A stretch of DNA of 64,000 bases, taken from contig CAUQTV010000003.1 of assembly GCA_963521185.1 (NCBI GenBank), forward strand, positions 124,001-188,000. The letters are read 5' to 3'. Of this stretch, positions 1 to 9,579 are shown piece after piece (position 1 is the first letter of the stretch; each line of letters starts with the position of its first letter). Both the position numbers and the translations under genes were made by a program. Below the pieces are notes generated by a model. That model had not been told where the DNA came from and did not search any database. It saw nothing but the letters and a program-made list of their open reading frames with translations. The stretch is from Enterobacter_D sp963521185. Lineage in GTDB: Bacteria; Pseudomonadota; Gammaproteobacteria; Enterobacterales; Enterobacteriaceae.

Positions 1-630
1 GCTGTGCTGCCGCTCCTGACCGAGCATATCGATGAACAACAAATTACCCATGTCAGCCTGCTGGGCAATATGGATCCGCTTGATGTTTATCAGGAATATG
101 CCGTTGAACCGGGAGAGTCAGGCATTCTCGCGTTGCTCAACGACGGTAACGTGGTGGAAGTTTCGCGCAAGAAAATTGGACGCGATCTGCAAAGCGTGAT
201 TGAGGTGATGGATAACCAGAGTTACGACGTCATTCTATTGATGTTCAACGATAAAATTCCCGGTCTTGTCGCCCGTAATGCGATCCTGCTGGAGCCGGAA
301 CGCATCATTCCTCCGCTGGTGGCATCGATTGTTGACGGCCATCAGGTCGGCGTCATCGTTCCCATGCCGGAGATGATGAGTATTCAGGAACTAAAATGGC
401 AGGTGCTGCAAAACCCGCCGCACTATGCGCTGGCGAACCCGCTCAACGGTGCTTCTCAGGGGTTGATTGATGCGGGCAACGCGCTGATGGCGCAAGGCGC
501 AGATGTGCTGATGCTCGACTGTCTTGGTTTTCATCAGGAACACCGTGATTTACTGCAAAAAGAGCTGGATGTGCCGGTGTTGCTGTCTAACGTTTTACTG
601 GCCCGCCTGGCGTCTGAGCTGCTGGTATAG
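1..630 (+). CDS. aroM: AroM family protein (5' end outside window)
   Basis: The reading frame is open from base 1 and the protein matches E. coli AroM from about residue 18 onward, including stretches such as LLGNMDPLDVYQEYAVEP. The true start therefore lies before the window, and the GTG at base 4 is only an internal codon. AroM is a conserved enterobacterial protein of about 225 residues, TyrR-regulated and linked by its locus to aroL; its biochemical role is not established. Here it is followed by ppnP, the same order as in E. coli. The identity is firm; the function is not. Confidence 0.93.
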   Translation, partial: AVLPLLTEHIDEQQITHVSLLGNMDPLDVYQEYAVEPGESGILALLNDGNVVEVSRKKIGRDLQSVIEVMDNQSYDVILLMFNDKIPGLVARNAILLEPERIIPPLVASIVDGHQVGVIVPMPEMMSIQELKWQVLQNPPHYALANPLNGASQGLIDAGNALMAQGADVLMLDCLGFHQEHRDLLQKELDVPVLLSNVLLARLASELLV

Positions 631-703
631 CGATTTTGCGTGACAGTTCAGAGGCCTGGCCCCTATAGTGGTTTTCCATACTTTTTTCAATAAGGGCCCG
701 TAC

Positions 704-988
704 ATGCTTCAAAGTAACGAGTACTTTTCCGGTAAAGTGAAATCCATTGGTTTTACCAGCAGCAGCACTGGCCGCGCCAGTGTCGGCGTGATGGCGGAAG
801 GTGAATATACCTTTGGGACCGCACAGCCGGAAGAAATGACGGTGGTGAGCGGCGCGCTTCACGTGCTCCTGCCGGGTGAAACGGAGTGGAAAACCTACTC
901 AGCTGGCGACGTATTCAACGTACCGGGCCACAGCGAATTCCATTTACAGGTTGCTGAGCCAAGCGCATATCTTTGCCGCTATCTGTAA
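704..988 (+). CDS. ppnP: Pyrimidine/purine nucleoside phosphorylase PpnP
   Basis: The 94-residue product starts at the ATG giving MLQSNEYFSGKVKSIGF and matches E. coli YaiE/PpnP in length and sequence, ending in HLQVAEPSAYLCRYL. An upstream in-frame start at 668 would add 12 unconserved residues and is rejected. PpnP is a small cytosolic cupin-fold enzyme that splits several nucleosides with phosphate into a base and ribose-1-phosphate. It is monocistronic here, with a strong inverted repeat directly after its stop codon and rdgC converging on it. Confidence 0.95.
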   Translation: MLQSNEYFSGKVKSIGFTSSSTGRASVGVMAEGEYTFGTAQPEEMTVVSGALHVLLPGETEWKTYSAGDVFNVPGHSEFHLQVAEPSAYLCRYL

Positions 989-997
989 AGCACGATG

Positions 998-1021
998 CTG
1001 TCCCCTCGGGCGAGGGGACAG
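998..1021. terminator. Inverted repeat between convergent ppnP and rdgC
   Basis: CTGTCCCCTCG pairs perfectly with CGAGGGGACAG across a 2-nt gap. It sits between the stop of ppnP and the stop of rdgC, so it could terminate both transcripts. There is no long T-run on either side, so efficiency is uncertain. Confidence 0.6.
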
Positions 1022-1028
1022 TCAATGA

Positions 1029-1940
1029 TTAGCGCTGCGCTTCGCCGCCTAATCCTTCCACCAGATTTTGAATCAACGCCGCCAGTTCCCCGGTCATCAG
1101 GATAAAGTCCGCGTCAAAGCGCTGGGCGTAATCTTCACGGTCGATATCTTCGTTCTGATCGCGCAGCTCATCGGAAAACTTCAGGCGCTTAACGGAGCCG
1201 TCATCGCACATCACAAACTGAATGCGCTGCTGCCAGTCGAGGGCCAGTTTGGTGACCAGCTTGCCTGCTTCAATGTGCACCGCAATTTCGTCGGAAACCA
1301 GATCCTGCTTCTTGCAGCGGATCACGCCGCCATCTTCAAGGATCGCTTTCAGTTCGGCTTCATCCTGCAACTGGAAGCCCTGCGCAGCGCCGCCTGAACG
1401 CACCCATTCGGTCAGCGTCAGCTCAATAGGATTTTCCAGCGCCAGCGGAACCACCGGCAGTGAGCCGAGGCTTTTACGCAGCAGCGCCAGGGTATCTTCC
1501 GCTTTCTTCGCGCTCGCACAGTCAACCATAATCAGGCCGTTGACGGTGTCGATCCACATCATCGTCTGGCTAAAGCGGCTGAACGCACGCGGCAGCAGCG
1601 AGTGCAGCACTTCATCTTTCAGCGAATCTTTTTCGGTCTTTTTCAGCTTGCGGCCCTGATCGGCTTCCAGCTTAGAAATTTTGGCTTCCAGCGCCTGCTT
1701 AATCACCGACGACGGCAGCATTTTCTCTTCTTTGCGTGCGCAAATGATGATTTGGCCATTGTTCGTGTGGGTCAATGCGTCACTGTGTGAACCCATCGGC
1801 GGTACCCAACCGGTTTTTGCCATATCCTGGCTACCGCAAGGGGTAAACGATAGCGGGGCTAACTGTTTTTCCATCTCTTCTGCGCGCAATGAGACATCGC
1901 GGCTAAGACGGTAAACCATCAAATTTTTGAACCACAGCAT
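1029..1940 (-). CDS. rdgC: Recombination-associated protein RdgC
   Basis: The 303-residue product has the same length as E. coli RdgC and near-identical sequence (MLWFKNLMVYRLSRD at the start, GELAALIQNLVEGLGGEAQR at the end). The longer frame from 2006 adds 22 unconserved residues, so the ATG at 1940 is chosen. RdgC forms a ring-shaped dimer that binds double- and single-stranded DNA and limits RecA filament activity. It is transcribed divergently from mak. Confidence 0.96.
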   Translation of the reverse strand: MLWFKNLMVYRLSRDVSLRAEEMEKQLAPLSFTPCGSQDMAKTGWVPPMGSHSDALTHTNNGQIIICARKEEKMLPSSVIKQALEAKISKLEADQGRKLKKTEKDSLKDEVLHSLLPRAFSRFSQTMMWIDTVNGLIMVDCASAKKAEDTLALLRKSLGSLPVVPLALENPIELTLTEWVRSGGAAQGFQLQDEAELKAILEDGGVIRCKKQDLVSDEIAVHIEAGKLVTKLALDWQQRIQFVMCDDGSVKRLKFSDELRDQNEDIDREDYAQRFDADFILMTGELAALIQNLVEGLGGEAQR

Positions 1941-2065
1941 GATTTTTTCCACGGCCTTGTCGTTAAATGCAGCGGGCATGATAACGAATTGTCTACCCGG
2001 TTGCATTGCTAATCCGGATACAGGGTTCTACTCTGTTGATATTCCCCGAAAATAAGGAGATTTCT

Positions 2066-2977
2066 GTGCGTATAGGTATTGATTTGGGCGGCACTAAAAC
2101 GGAAGTCATTGCGCTCAGCAACGAAGGGGAACAGCTGTTCCGTCATCGTCTGCCGACGCCGAAAAATGACTATCAGCAGACCATTGAAACGGTCGCCACG
2201 CTGGTCGAAATGGCCGAAAAAACCGTCGGGCAGACGGGCACCGTGGGCATGGGGATTCCCGGCTCGATTTCGCCTTACACCGGCGTGGTGAAAAATGCCA
2301 ACTCCACCTGGCTTAACGGCCAGCCCTTCGATAAAGATCTCAGCGCCCGTCTGAACCGCGAGGTGCGGCTGGCTAATGACGCCAACTGCCTTGCGGTATC
2401 CGAAGCGATCGACGGTGCAGCCGCTGGCGCGCAAACCGTGTTTGCGGTGATCATCGGCACCGGCTGCGGCTCCGGTATTGCGCTGAACGGGCGCTCACAC
2501 ATTGGCGGCAACGGCACGGCGGGCGAGTGGGGGCACAACCCGCTGCCGTGGATGGACGAAGACGAGCTGCGCTACCGTACTGAAGTGCCGTGCTACTGCG
2601 GCAAACAGGGCTGCATCGAAACCTTTATTTCCGGCACCGGCTTTGCCACCGATTATCACCGCCTGAGCGGCACGCCGCTTAAAGGCAGCGAGATAATTCG
2701 CCTGGTGGGTGAGCAGGACGCGGTGGCTGAACTGGCCCTCAGCCGTTACGAGCTGCGGCTGGCGAAGTCGCTCGCACACGTAGTGAACATCCTCGATCCG
2801 GATGTGATTGTGCTGGGCGGCGGCATGAGCAACGTCGACAGGCTGTATAAAACCGTGCCACAGCTGGTGAAAAAATGGGTGTTCGGCGGGGAGTGCGAAA
2901 CGCCCGTTCGCAAAGCGGTACACGGCGACTCCAGCGGCGTGCGCGGTGCCGCCTGGCTATGGCCGCTGGAGAAATAA
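2066..2977 (+). CDS. mak: Fructokinase Mak (ROK family)
   Basis: The 303-residue product begins at a GTG preceded by AAGGAG and reads VRIGIDLGGTKTEVIAL, the ROK-family ATP-binding start. The central GEWGHNPLP sequence and the CYCGKQGCIETF cluster are the ROK zinc and sugar-binding motifs. Mak phosphorylates fructose with ATP to fructose-6-phosphate in the cytosol. The sequence is nearly collinear with E. coli Mak (YajF). Some pipelines may extend it upstream to 2006, which would overlap rdgC's upstream region without conservation. Confidence 0.95.
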   Translation: MRIGIDLGGTKTEVIALSNEGEQLFRHRLPTPKNDYQQTIETVATLVEMAEKTVGQTGTVGMGIPGSISPYTGVVKNANSTWLNGQPFDKDLSARLNREVRLANDANCLAVSEAIDGAAAGAQTVFAVIIGTGCGSGIALNGRSHIGGNGTAGEWGHNPLPWMDEDELRYRTEVPCYCGKQGCIETFISGTGFATDYHRLSGTPLKGSEIIRLVGEQDAVAELALSRYELRLAKSLAHVVNILDPDVIVLGGGMSNVDRLYKTVPQLVKKWVFGGECETPVRKAVHGDSSGVRGAAWLWPLEK

Positions 2978-2981
2978 ACGC

Positions 2982-3004
2982 TGCCCTCGCAAGAGGGCAC
3001 TTTA
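2982..3004. terminator. Hairpin between convergent mak and araJ
   Basis: TGCCCTC and GAGGGCA form a 7-bp stem with a GCAA loop followed by CTTT, directly after the mak stop and before the araJ stop. It fits a rho-independent terminator for mak. Confidence 0.6.
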
Positions 3005-3009
3005 CCCGC

Positions 3010-4179
3010 TTACAGCACCGACGGCGCAAACGCCGTGCGGGTTTTGAGTCGGGCGTAAAGCAGCAGTGAGGTCATTGCCGAGAACGACAGCGCCGCCGCC
3101 GGTAGCGCCACGTAGTTGTAGGGCAGTCCGGCGGTGATCATCAGTCCGCCGCAAAACGCCCCCACCGCACTGCCAAGGTTAAACGCAATTTGACCGCCCG
3201 CCGCGCCCAGCATCTCGCCGCCTTTGGCGTTTTGCAGCAGCAGGATTTGCAGCGGTGCGGAGAGCGCAAACAGCCCGGCACAGCTGATAAACGCAAAGGT
3301 CAGCGACGCCGCTTTATTCCATGCCAGCGCAAACAGCAGCAGCAGCGCCAGCACGATCACAAAATCGGTGATCGCGGCGATACGCAAAGGTGTAAACCAG
3401 TTCGACAGTTTGCCGCTGAGAATATTCCCCAGCACCATGCCCAGCCCGACCAGCATCATAATCGCGGGCATCAGCGTTTCTGAGAAACCGGAAACAAACA
3501 TCATCTGCGGCTTAATGTAGCTAAACCACGCGAAGACGCCCGCGTTGCCAAACAGGGTTGCTGAAAATATCAGCCACGGCGCGGGCGATTTCAGAAAATG
3601 AAATTGCTCGCTCAGTTTGGTTTTGGCGTCGTCGGAAATATCCGGGATCCACAGCGCGGTTGAGATAATCACCGCGACATTAAACAGGGAAATAAGCAGG
3701 AACGTGTAGCGCCAGCTAAATTCATGGCTGAGGAGTGTCCCCACCGGCACACCGATGAGATTTGCCACGGTCATGCCTGAAATCATTCCGGCGACCGCCG
3801 CAGTGACCCGACCCGGCTTCACCACTTTGGTGAGAATAATCGCCCCGACGCCGAAAAACGCGCCGTGCGGAAACCCTGACACCAGCCTGCCGACGGCCAG
3901 CATCAGATAAGACGATGAAAAGGTGAATATCGCGTTACCGATGGCGCACAGTAATACCAGAAACAGCATAATGTGTTTGAGGGAGAATCGGTTGGAAAAG
4001 AGCGCAATAATGGGCGCACCCAGCACCACGCCCAATGCATACCAGGAGATCATGTGACCGGCAGCAGGGATGGAGATATTCACATCGCTCGCCAGTTCAG
4101 TCAGCACACCCATAATGCCAAACTCGGCCATGCCCAGCCCAAATGTCCCGAGGGCCAACGAAATAATGACTTTTTTCAT
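3010..4179 (-). CDS. araJ: MFS transporter AraJ
   Basis: The 389-residue product matches E. coli AraJ across its length, beginning MKKVIISLALGTFGLGMAEFG and containing the MFS inter-helix motif GRLVSGFPHGAFFGVGA. Twelve hydrophobic segments can be read. AraJ is an inner-membrane major facilitator of the sugar-efflux type; in E. coli it is arabinose-inducible but dispensable for arabinose use. The start is set at the conserved MKKV, four codons inside the longest frame. It sits between mak and sbcC as in E. coli. Confidence 0.94.
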   Translation of the reverse strand: MKKVIISLALGTFGLGMAEFGIMGVLTELASDVNISIPAAGHMISWYALGVVLGAPIIALFSNRFSLKHIMLFLVLLCAIGNAIFTFSSSYLMLAVGRLVSGFPHGAFFGVGAIILTKVVKPGRVTAAVAGMISGMTVANLIGVPVGTLLSHEFSWRYTFLLISLFNVAVIISTALWIPDISDDAKTKLSEQFHFLKSPAPWLIFSATLFGNAGVFAWFSYIKPQMMFVSGFSETLMPAIMMLVGLGMVLGNILSGKLSNWFTPLRIAAITDFVIVLALLLLFALAWNKAASLTFAFISCAGLFALSAPLQILLLQNAKGGEMLGAAGGQIAFNLGSAVGAFCGGLMITAGLPYNYVALPAAALSFSAMTSLLLYARLKTRTAFAPSVL

Positions 4180-4300
4180 ACCGCAGATCACTAGCCCATT
4201 AATTTTGAACGTACGCGAACGATACTAACCCGGAAAAGCGCAGCAGGACAGTAAACATCACTCTGAGAATATTCATCATCTTGCTGCGCTCATCCCGGCG

Positions 4301-7300
4301 CTATTCCACCGCAAAGACCTTATCGAGTTTGCTGTAGCCGAGGCCGTTTATCTTTTTCACCTTAATTTGCACCGGAATGCGCTCTTTCATTGCTTCAACG
4401 TGGCTGATCACGCCAATGGTTTTGCCGCTGGCGTTGAGCGCATCCAGCGCATCCAGCGCGGTGTCGAGGGTTTCGCTGTCCAGCGTGCCGAAGCCTTCAT
4501 CCAAAAATAGCGAATCAATGCGCGTTTTATGGCTGACCAGATCCGATAACGCCAGCGCCAGCGCGAGGCTGACGAGGAAGCTCTCTCCGCCCGACAGCGT
4601 TCGCGTATCGCGCACCGCATCGGCCTGCCAGGTATCCACCACCTCCAGCTCCAGCGCTTCGCTGGCTTTGCGTTTAAGCAGATAGCGTCCGTGCAGGCGC
4701 GTCAGCTGGTTGTTTGCCAGCCACACCAGATTGTCGAGGGTCAGGCCCTGGGCAAACTTGCGGAATTTATCGCCCTCTTTCGATCCAATCAGCGCGTTGA
4801 GATAGCTCCAGTCTTCGACCTGCGCGCTGGCCTGCGAAACCGCCTGCAACAGCGCCAGTTGACGCTGACGGTTTTGCGCATCCTGGTTGAGCTGCTGACG
4901 GATTTCACCCTGGCGGGTGGTGTTCTCGCGCAGCCGCTGAGCGTAACCGGCGAGACGGCTTTCCAGCATCGGCAGATCGGCGTCGTCGGCGAGACTTTCC
5001 GGGCGCAGCACCTGGTGCCGGGCGAGATCGTTTTCCACCCGCTGCAACAGGGCCGACTGCTGTTGCTGTTCCCGCTCAAGGCGGGTTTTGAGTTGCTCAA
5101 GCCCCTGGCGTTCGGTTTCATCGAGCAGGGCCTGCTGGAACTGCGCGTCGTCGTCAAACGGACTCGCGGTGAGCGCCTGAGCGAACTGCCCCTGCGCTCC
5201 GGTCAGCTCGGTGTCAAGCTGTTGGATCTGCGTGTGCAGTAGCCGGAGCTGCCCGCTGAGCGTGCTGCACTCGCTGTGCAGTGGCTGCCACTGGGCGAGT
5301 GCCGCGCTGTGTTCGCTTTCCGGCAGCGCGGGCGGCGTGGTGCCGTCGTCCACCAGCGTCGCAAGCACATTCTCCAGCACGGTGAGCTTTTCACGCAGCG
5401 TCGGTAAGCGCTCCTGCTGCTGTTGCCACTGCTGATATTCCTGCTGGCGCGCAGCCAGCCATGCCTGTTCGTCACTTAGCGGCGGGCGGGGGAGGCCAAG
5501 CTGTTGCAGGGCGGCGCTGAACGCCTCGCGCTGCTGAGCAAGATCGCTCGCTAACCCATCAACGTGCCGGGTCTCCTGTTGCAGCGCCGCCTCCAGCGCC
5601 AGGCGCTCGCTCAACTGGCGCAGTTGCTGTTCACGACTTTCCTGCTCGTTTAGCCAACCGTTGACGTCGTCCTGCGGGGTGAGATCGATTGCGAGCGCGG
5701 CGCAGTGCTGCTGCCAGCGCGCCGCCAGCGTCGTCGCCTCGTCGTCGGCGGTTTGAATCGCCACGCGCTGTTTTTCACGGTATTCCCGCAGGCTATCCAG
5801 TTGGCCTTTCAGGGCAAAACCCTGCTCTCTGAGCGCGTTGACCTCGGTTTTCAGCGCGGTTAAGCGCTGCTGGTTCACGCCGGGCTGTAACGCCTGGTAG
5901 GTTTCAATCGCCGGATGCTGCGTTGAGCCGCACAGCGGGCACGGCGCGCCCGGTTGAAGCTGCGCACGCTCGGCCTCAAGGCTTAATATGCGACGCTCCT
6001 GCTCGATTAACGCTTCCAGATCGCTCTCATGCTGGCGCTTGTCTTTGTATTGCTGGCGCTTTTGCGTGAGTTCAGCGTCGCGCAGGACGATCTGCTTGTC
6101 CATATCGGCAAGCTCCTGCAACTGTCCGGCCCGGCGTTTTTCCAGCGCGGCGAACTGCGGATGCAGCGCCGCCAGTTGCTGTCGCCCGGTACGTGCGGCG
6201 GTAATCTGCTGTAATTGCGCGCTCACCTCTTCCGGCGAGAGGGTAAGCGTGGCGGGCGGCATCGCGGCCAGCTTTTGCTCGCTGGCCCGCACGCCCTGTT
6301 GAAGCGCCAGAAGTTGTTTTTCATCGCGCTGCTGCTGAGTAAAGGTCAGTCGCCAGCCCGCCAGTTCAGCGCCCCATAAGCGGTAGCGATCGTGGTCGGC
6401 AAGCCAGCGTTGCACCTGCTGAATATCGCCGCGCAGCGTCTGCGCAAGCCCGCTTGCTAACTGGCGCGTCTGCTGCTGGCGAAGCGTTGCCTGCTGTAAG
6501 CGAGTGTTCACATCGCTTAGCTGATGTGATGCCACGCGATGGGCGTGCTGCTTTTCCTGCCACCGCTGCCAGTGCGGACGCACTTTCTCTGCGGGTGCAG
6601 CGCGGGCGAGTTTTTCAAGCTGCGGTGCCGCCTCCTGCAATGCGAGCGCGGCGCGGCTTAAGGCCTGTTGCGTCTGCTGGTGACTGTTTTTCAGGCGCAT
6701 CTGCTGGCTTAGCCACAGCTGATGCTGCTGACACTGCTGCTGTTCGCTAAGGGCCTGTTTTTCTTCGTCAGTGAGCACCTGCAAACCTGCATTCAACGCC
6801 TGCGTCTGCTCGTCGCTGAGCAACTGCACCCCATCGGCCTGCGCCTGTAACACATCAAGCTGGCTGCGGGCCTGTTTATGTTTTTCAAACACGCGCGCGG
6901 AGATCTGCCCGTAAATTTCGGTGCCGGTCAGCTCCTCCAGCAGTTCAGCACGTTCGCGCGGTTTGGCATTGAGGAAGGCGGCAAACTGGCCCTGTGAGAG
7001 CAGCATTGAGCGGGTGAAACGCCCGTAGTCCAGCCCGGTGAGCGTGGCGGTCAGATCCAGCTTATCTTTAACTTTGTCGGCGAGGATTTTGCCGTTTTCG
7101 CACAGCGCCAGCTCAACGCGGGGGGCCTGCAAATTGCCGTCGGGCTGGTTGCGCGCGCGGTTCTGGCTCCAGAACGCGCGGTAAGCCACGCCTTTGACCT
7201 CAAATTCGACTTCCGCGAGACACTCTGCGGTGTCGCGGGTCATCAAATCGTTTTGCGACTGCGAGACGGTATTGAGGCGCGGTGTCTCGTGGTAAAGCGC

Positions 7301-7456
7301 AAGGCAGATGGCGTCCAGCAGCGTGGTTTTGCCCGCGCCGGTCGGCCCGGTGATCGCGAACAGCCCGTTACTGGCGAACGGCTCCTGGGTGAAATCGATT
7401 TTCCATTCCCCTTTCAGGGAGTTAAGGTTTTTTAGCCGCAGGCTGAGGATTTTCAT
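4301..7456 (-). CDS. sbcC: Exonuclease subunit SbcC (SMC-like ATPase)
   Basis: The 1051-residue product has the Walker A GPTGAGKTTLLDAI near residue 37, long Gln/Arg-rich coiled coils, the zinc hook CPLC at residues 506-509, an ABC signature LSGGESFLVSLALALAL, and a Walker B LDEGFGTLD near the C terminus. With SbcD it forms the Mre11-Rad50-type complex that cleaves DNA hairpins and palindromes and processes blocked ends. Its start overlaps the sbcD stop by 4 nt (ATGA), showing translational coupling in an sbcDC operon. The length matches E. coli SbcC (1048). Confidence 0.97.
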   Translation of the reverse strand: MKILSLRLKNLNSLKGEWKIDFTQEPFASNGLFAITGPTGAGKTTLLDAICLALYHETPRLNTVSQSQNDLMTRDTAECLAEVEFEVKGVAYRAFWSQNRARNQPDGNLQAPRVELALCENGKILADKVKDKLDLTATLTGLDYGRFTRSMLLSQGQFAAFLNAKPRERAELLEELTGTEIYGQISARVFEKHKQARSQLDVLQAQADGVQLLSDEQTQALNAGLQVLTDEEKQALSEQQQCQQHQLWLSQQMRLKNSHQQTQQALSRAALALQEAAPQLEKLARAAPAEKVRPHWQRWQEKQHAHRVASHQLSDVNTRLQQATLRQQQTRQLASGLAQTLRGDIQQVQRWLADHDRYRLWGAELAGWRLTFTQQQRDEKQLLALQQGVRASEQKLAAMPPATLTLSPEEVSAQLQQITAARTGRQQLAALHPQFAALEKRRAGQLQELADMDKQIVLRDAELTQKRQQYKDKRQHESDLEALIEQERRILSLEAERAQLQPGAPCPLCGSTQHPAIETYQALQPGVNQQRLTALKTEVNALREQGFALKGQLDSLREYREKQRVAIQTADDEATTLAARWQQHCAALAIDLTPQDDVNGWLNEQESREQQLRQLSERLALEAALQQETRHVDGLASDLAQQREAFSAALQQLGLPRPPLSDEQAWLAARQQEYQQWQQQQERLPTLREKLTVLENVLATLVDDGTTPPALPESEHSAALAQWQPLHSECSTLSGQLRLLHTQIQQLDTELTGAQGQFAQALTASPFDDDAQFQQALLDETERQGLEQLKTRLEREQQQQSALLQRVENDLARHQVLRPESLADDADLPMLESRLAGYAQRLRENTTRQGEIRQQLNQDAQNRQRQLALLQAVSQASAQVEDWSYLNALIGSKEGDKFRKFAQGLTLDNLVWLANNQLTRLHGRYLLKRKASEALELEVVDTWQADAVRDTRTLSGGESFLVSLALALALSDLVSHKTRIDSLFLDEGFGTLDSETLDTALDALDALNASGKTIGVISHVEAMKERIPVQIKVKKINGLGYSKLDKVFAVE

Positions 7457-8655
7457 GCGTCTGGCTCCTCGCTCAGGCTGTGGATGGTGTGAGTGAATAA
7501 TTCGCGCAGGCGTTCGTTTTGCGCATCTGCATGTTCTTCCAGCGCCAGGCGGCGCTCAAAAACCTCTTCGACGCGCAGCTCGCTAAGGGTTTCACGTCGC
7601 TCGCCCGCCATAACCCGCTCGCGCTGTTCACGACTGCGGCGCACCAGCAACACCTCCACCGGTAACCCTTCGGTGAGCGCCTGAATTTTACGTTGCGCAT
7701 CAGTAAGGTATTCGTCGGTAGTGATTTCAATATCGAGCCACACCGGCGGCATGACCGGGGCGTCACGCCACTGCTGCAACTGGCTGGCGATGCTTGCCAG
7801 ATCGCCTTTCACCACTGCAAGCTGCTGGGTGACAGGAACCGGTAACGCGGTCACCTCCGCCAGCTTGCCGTCGGCAAAGGTCACCAGGTTGACGCTTTTC
7901 GGCTTGCCGGTTTCGTCAAAGCTTAACGCGATGGGCGAGCCGCAGTAGCGAATGTGCGCCTGGCCGCCGACGATCTGCGCCCGGTGAATGTGGCCGAGCG
8001 CGAGGTAATCCACCGCCGGGAAGTTCTGCGCCGGGAACGCATCCAGCGTGCCAATATAGATGTCACGCACCGCGTCACTTTTACTGGCCCCGACCGTGGT
8101 TAAGTGCCCGCTGGCGATAATGGGGATGTTACGTGCGTCGCGAAGTGCGCAGGCCGCTGCAAACTGCTGCTGGTAATAATCGGTGATGCTCGCCAGCAAA
8201 TGCTGCTGTTTTTCACCGCCGGACAGACCGGCCTGGCTCAGGACGATGTCGCGTGGGCGCAGAAAAGGTACCGGGCAAAACACCGCGCCTGGCTCACCAT
8301 CCCGTCGATTCAGTATGATCGGTTCGCTGCCTGCGGTGGCGATGACAGTGGTATTCAGGAAGGCGAGAATATCGCGGGATTCGTTAAGCGTTGCCACTGA
8401 ATCATGGTTGCCCGCCAGCACTACCAGATGACAACCGGTGGTTTGCAGGTTCACCACGAAACGGTTGTAAAGCTCGCGGGCGTAGCTCGGTGGCGATCCG
8501 GTATCAAAGATATCTCCCGCGACAATAATGGTGTCAACCTGCTGCGCCTGTGCCGTCGCCAGCAGCCAGTCGAGAAAGGCGGCATGTTCCTGCGCACGGC
8601 TTTTGCTGTAAAAGTTTTGACCCAGGTGCCAGTCAGAGGTGTGAAGCAGACGCAT
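7453..8655 (-). CDS. sbcD: Exonuclease subunit SbcD (Mre11-like nuclease)
   Basis: The 400-residue product equals E. coli SbcD in length. Calcineurin-type phosphoesterase motifs are visible in order: HTSDWHLGQ, VAGDIFDTGSPP, VLAGNHDS and ALGHIHRAQ, which supply the two-metal active site. The start is the ATG of MRLLHTSDWH; the frame open to 8739 adds 28 unconserved residues. SbcD is the nuclease subunit of SbcCD, acting on DNA ends and hairpins in the cytosol. It is divergent from phoB, with the Pho-box region between them. Confidence 0.97.
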   Translation of the reverse strand: MRLLHTSDWHLGQNFYSKSRAQEHAAFLDWLLATAQAQQVDTIIVAGDIFDTGSPPSYARELYNRFVVNLQTTGCHLVVLAGNHDSVATLNESRDILAFLNTTVIATAGSEPIILNRRDGEPGAVFCPVPFLRPRDIVLSQAGLSGGEKQQHLLASITDYYQQQFAAACALRDARNIPIIASGHLTTVGASKSDAVRDIYIGTLDAFPAQNFPAVDYLALGHIHRAQIVGGQAHIRYCGSPIALSFDETGKPKSVNLVTFADGKLAEVTALPVPVTQQLAVVKGDLASIASQLQQWRDAPVMPPVWLDIEITTDEYLTDAQRKIQALTEGLPVEVLLVRRSREQRERVMAGERRETLSELRVEEVFERRLALEEHADAQNERLRELFTHTIHSLSEEPDA

Positions 8656-8772
8656 AACGATTCCATGGCAAAAAAGCGTAATCGGGATTATAAACCTTAA
8701 GCGAGCCGAAGACAGTTTCCTGTCATTTTCGCCTGTCATATAACAACGGCTTAAGTCATAGGGTGGTCATCA

Positions 8773-8805
8773 TTTTCATAAATCTGTCATAAATCTGACG
8801 CATAC
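8773..8805 (+). promoter_or_regulatory. Pho box of the phoBR promoter
   Basis: Three consecutive 11-bp direct repeats are visible: TTTTCATAAAT, CTGTCATAAAT and CTGACGCATAC. The middle and last repeat form the classic CTGTCAT-type PhoB-binding unit, about 50 bp before the phoB start. The arrangement is like the E. coli phoB promoter, so phoBR is inferred to be autoregulated and phosphate-controlled. Confidence 0.88.
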
Positions 8806-8851
8806 TAACGCCGCAACATATACTTATGACTTATTAAAAACAGGGCAAATT

Positions 8852-9541
8852 ATGGCGAGACGCATCCTGGTCGTAGAAGATGAAGCTCCAATTCGTGAAA
8901 TGGTGTGCTTTGTTCTTGAGCAAAACGGCTTTCAACCTGTCGAAGCGGAAGATTATGACAGCGCGGTGAACCAACTTAATGAACCCTGGCCCGATCTCAT
9001 TTTGCTCGACTGGATGTTGCCCGGCGGTTCCGGCATTCAGTTTATCAAACACTTAAAGCGTGAAGCCTTAACGCGTGACATTCCTGTCATGATGTTAACC
9101 GCGCGCGGTGAAGAAGAAGACCGGGTGCGCGGGTTAGAGACCGGCGCGGATGATTACATCACCAAGCCTTTCTCACCGAAAGAGCTGGTCGCCAGAATCA
9201 AAGCGGTGATGCGACGCATCTCGCCGATGGCGGTGGAAGAGGTGATTGAAATGCAGGGCTTAAGCCTTGATCCCACGTCACACCGCGTGATGACCGGCGA
9301 AAATCCGCTGGATATGGGCCCGACCGAATTCAAATTATTACACTTCTTTATGACACACCCGGAACGCGTTTACAGCCGCGAGCAGTTGCTGAATCACGTG
9401 TGGGGAACCAATGTTTACGTTGAAGACAGAACCGTGGACGTGCATATTCGTCGTCTGCGTAAAGCGCTGGAACTCAGCGGTCACGATCGTATGGTACAAA
9501 CCGTTCGTGGCACAGGTTATCGTTTTTCAACCCGTTTTTAA
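8852..9541 (+). CDS. phoB: Phosphate regulon response regulator PhoB
   Basis: The 229-residue product has the OmpR/PhoB layout: a receiver domain starting MARRILVVEDEAPIREMV with the phospho-acceptor aspartate in LILLDWMLPGG, the conserved lysine in YITKPFSPKELVARI, and a C-terminal winged helix containing EQLLNHVWGTNVYVEDRTVD. Phosphorylated by PhoR, it activates phosphate-starvation genes. It is followed 38 nt later by phoR and preceded by a Pho box. Confidence 0.98.
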   Translation: MARRILVVEDEAPIREMVCFVLEQNGFQPVEAEDYDSAVNQLNEPWPDLILLDWMLPGGSGIQFIKHLKREALTRDIPVMMLTARGEEEDRVRGLETGADDYITKPFSPKELVARIKAVMRRISPMAVEEVIEMQGLSLDPTSHRVMTGENPLDMGPTEFKLLHFFMTHPERVYSREQLLNHVWGTNVYVEDRTVDVHIRRLRKALELSGHDRMVQTVRGTGYRFSTRF

Positions 9542-9579
9542 GGGTTGACTGGTTCTACAATTTGACGGGAGTGTGACGC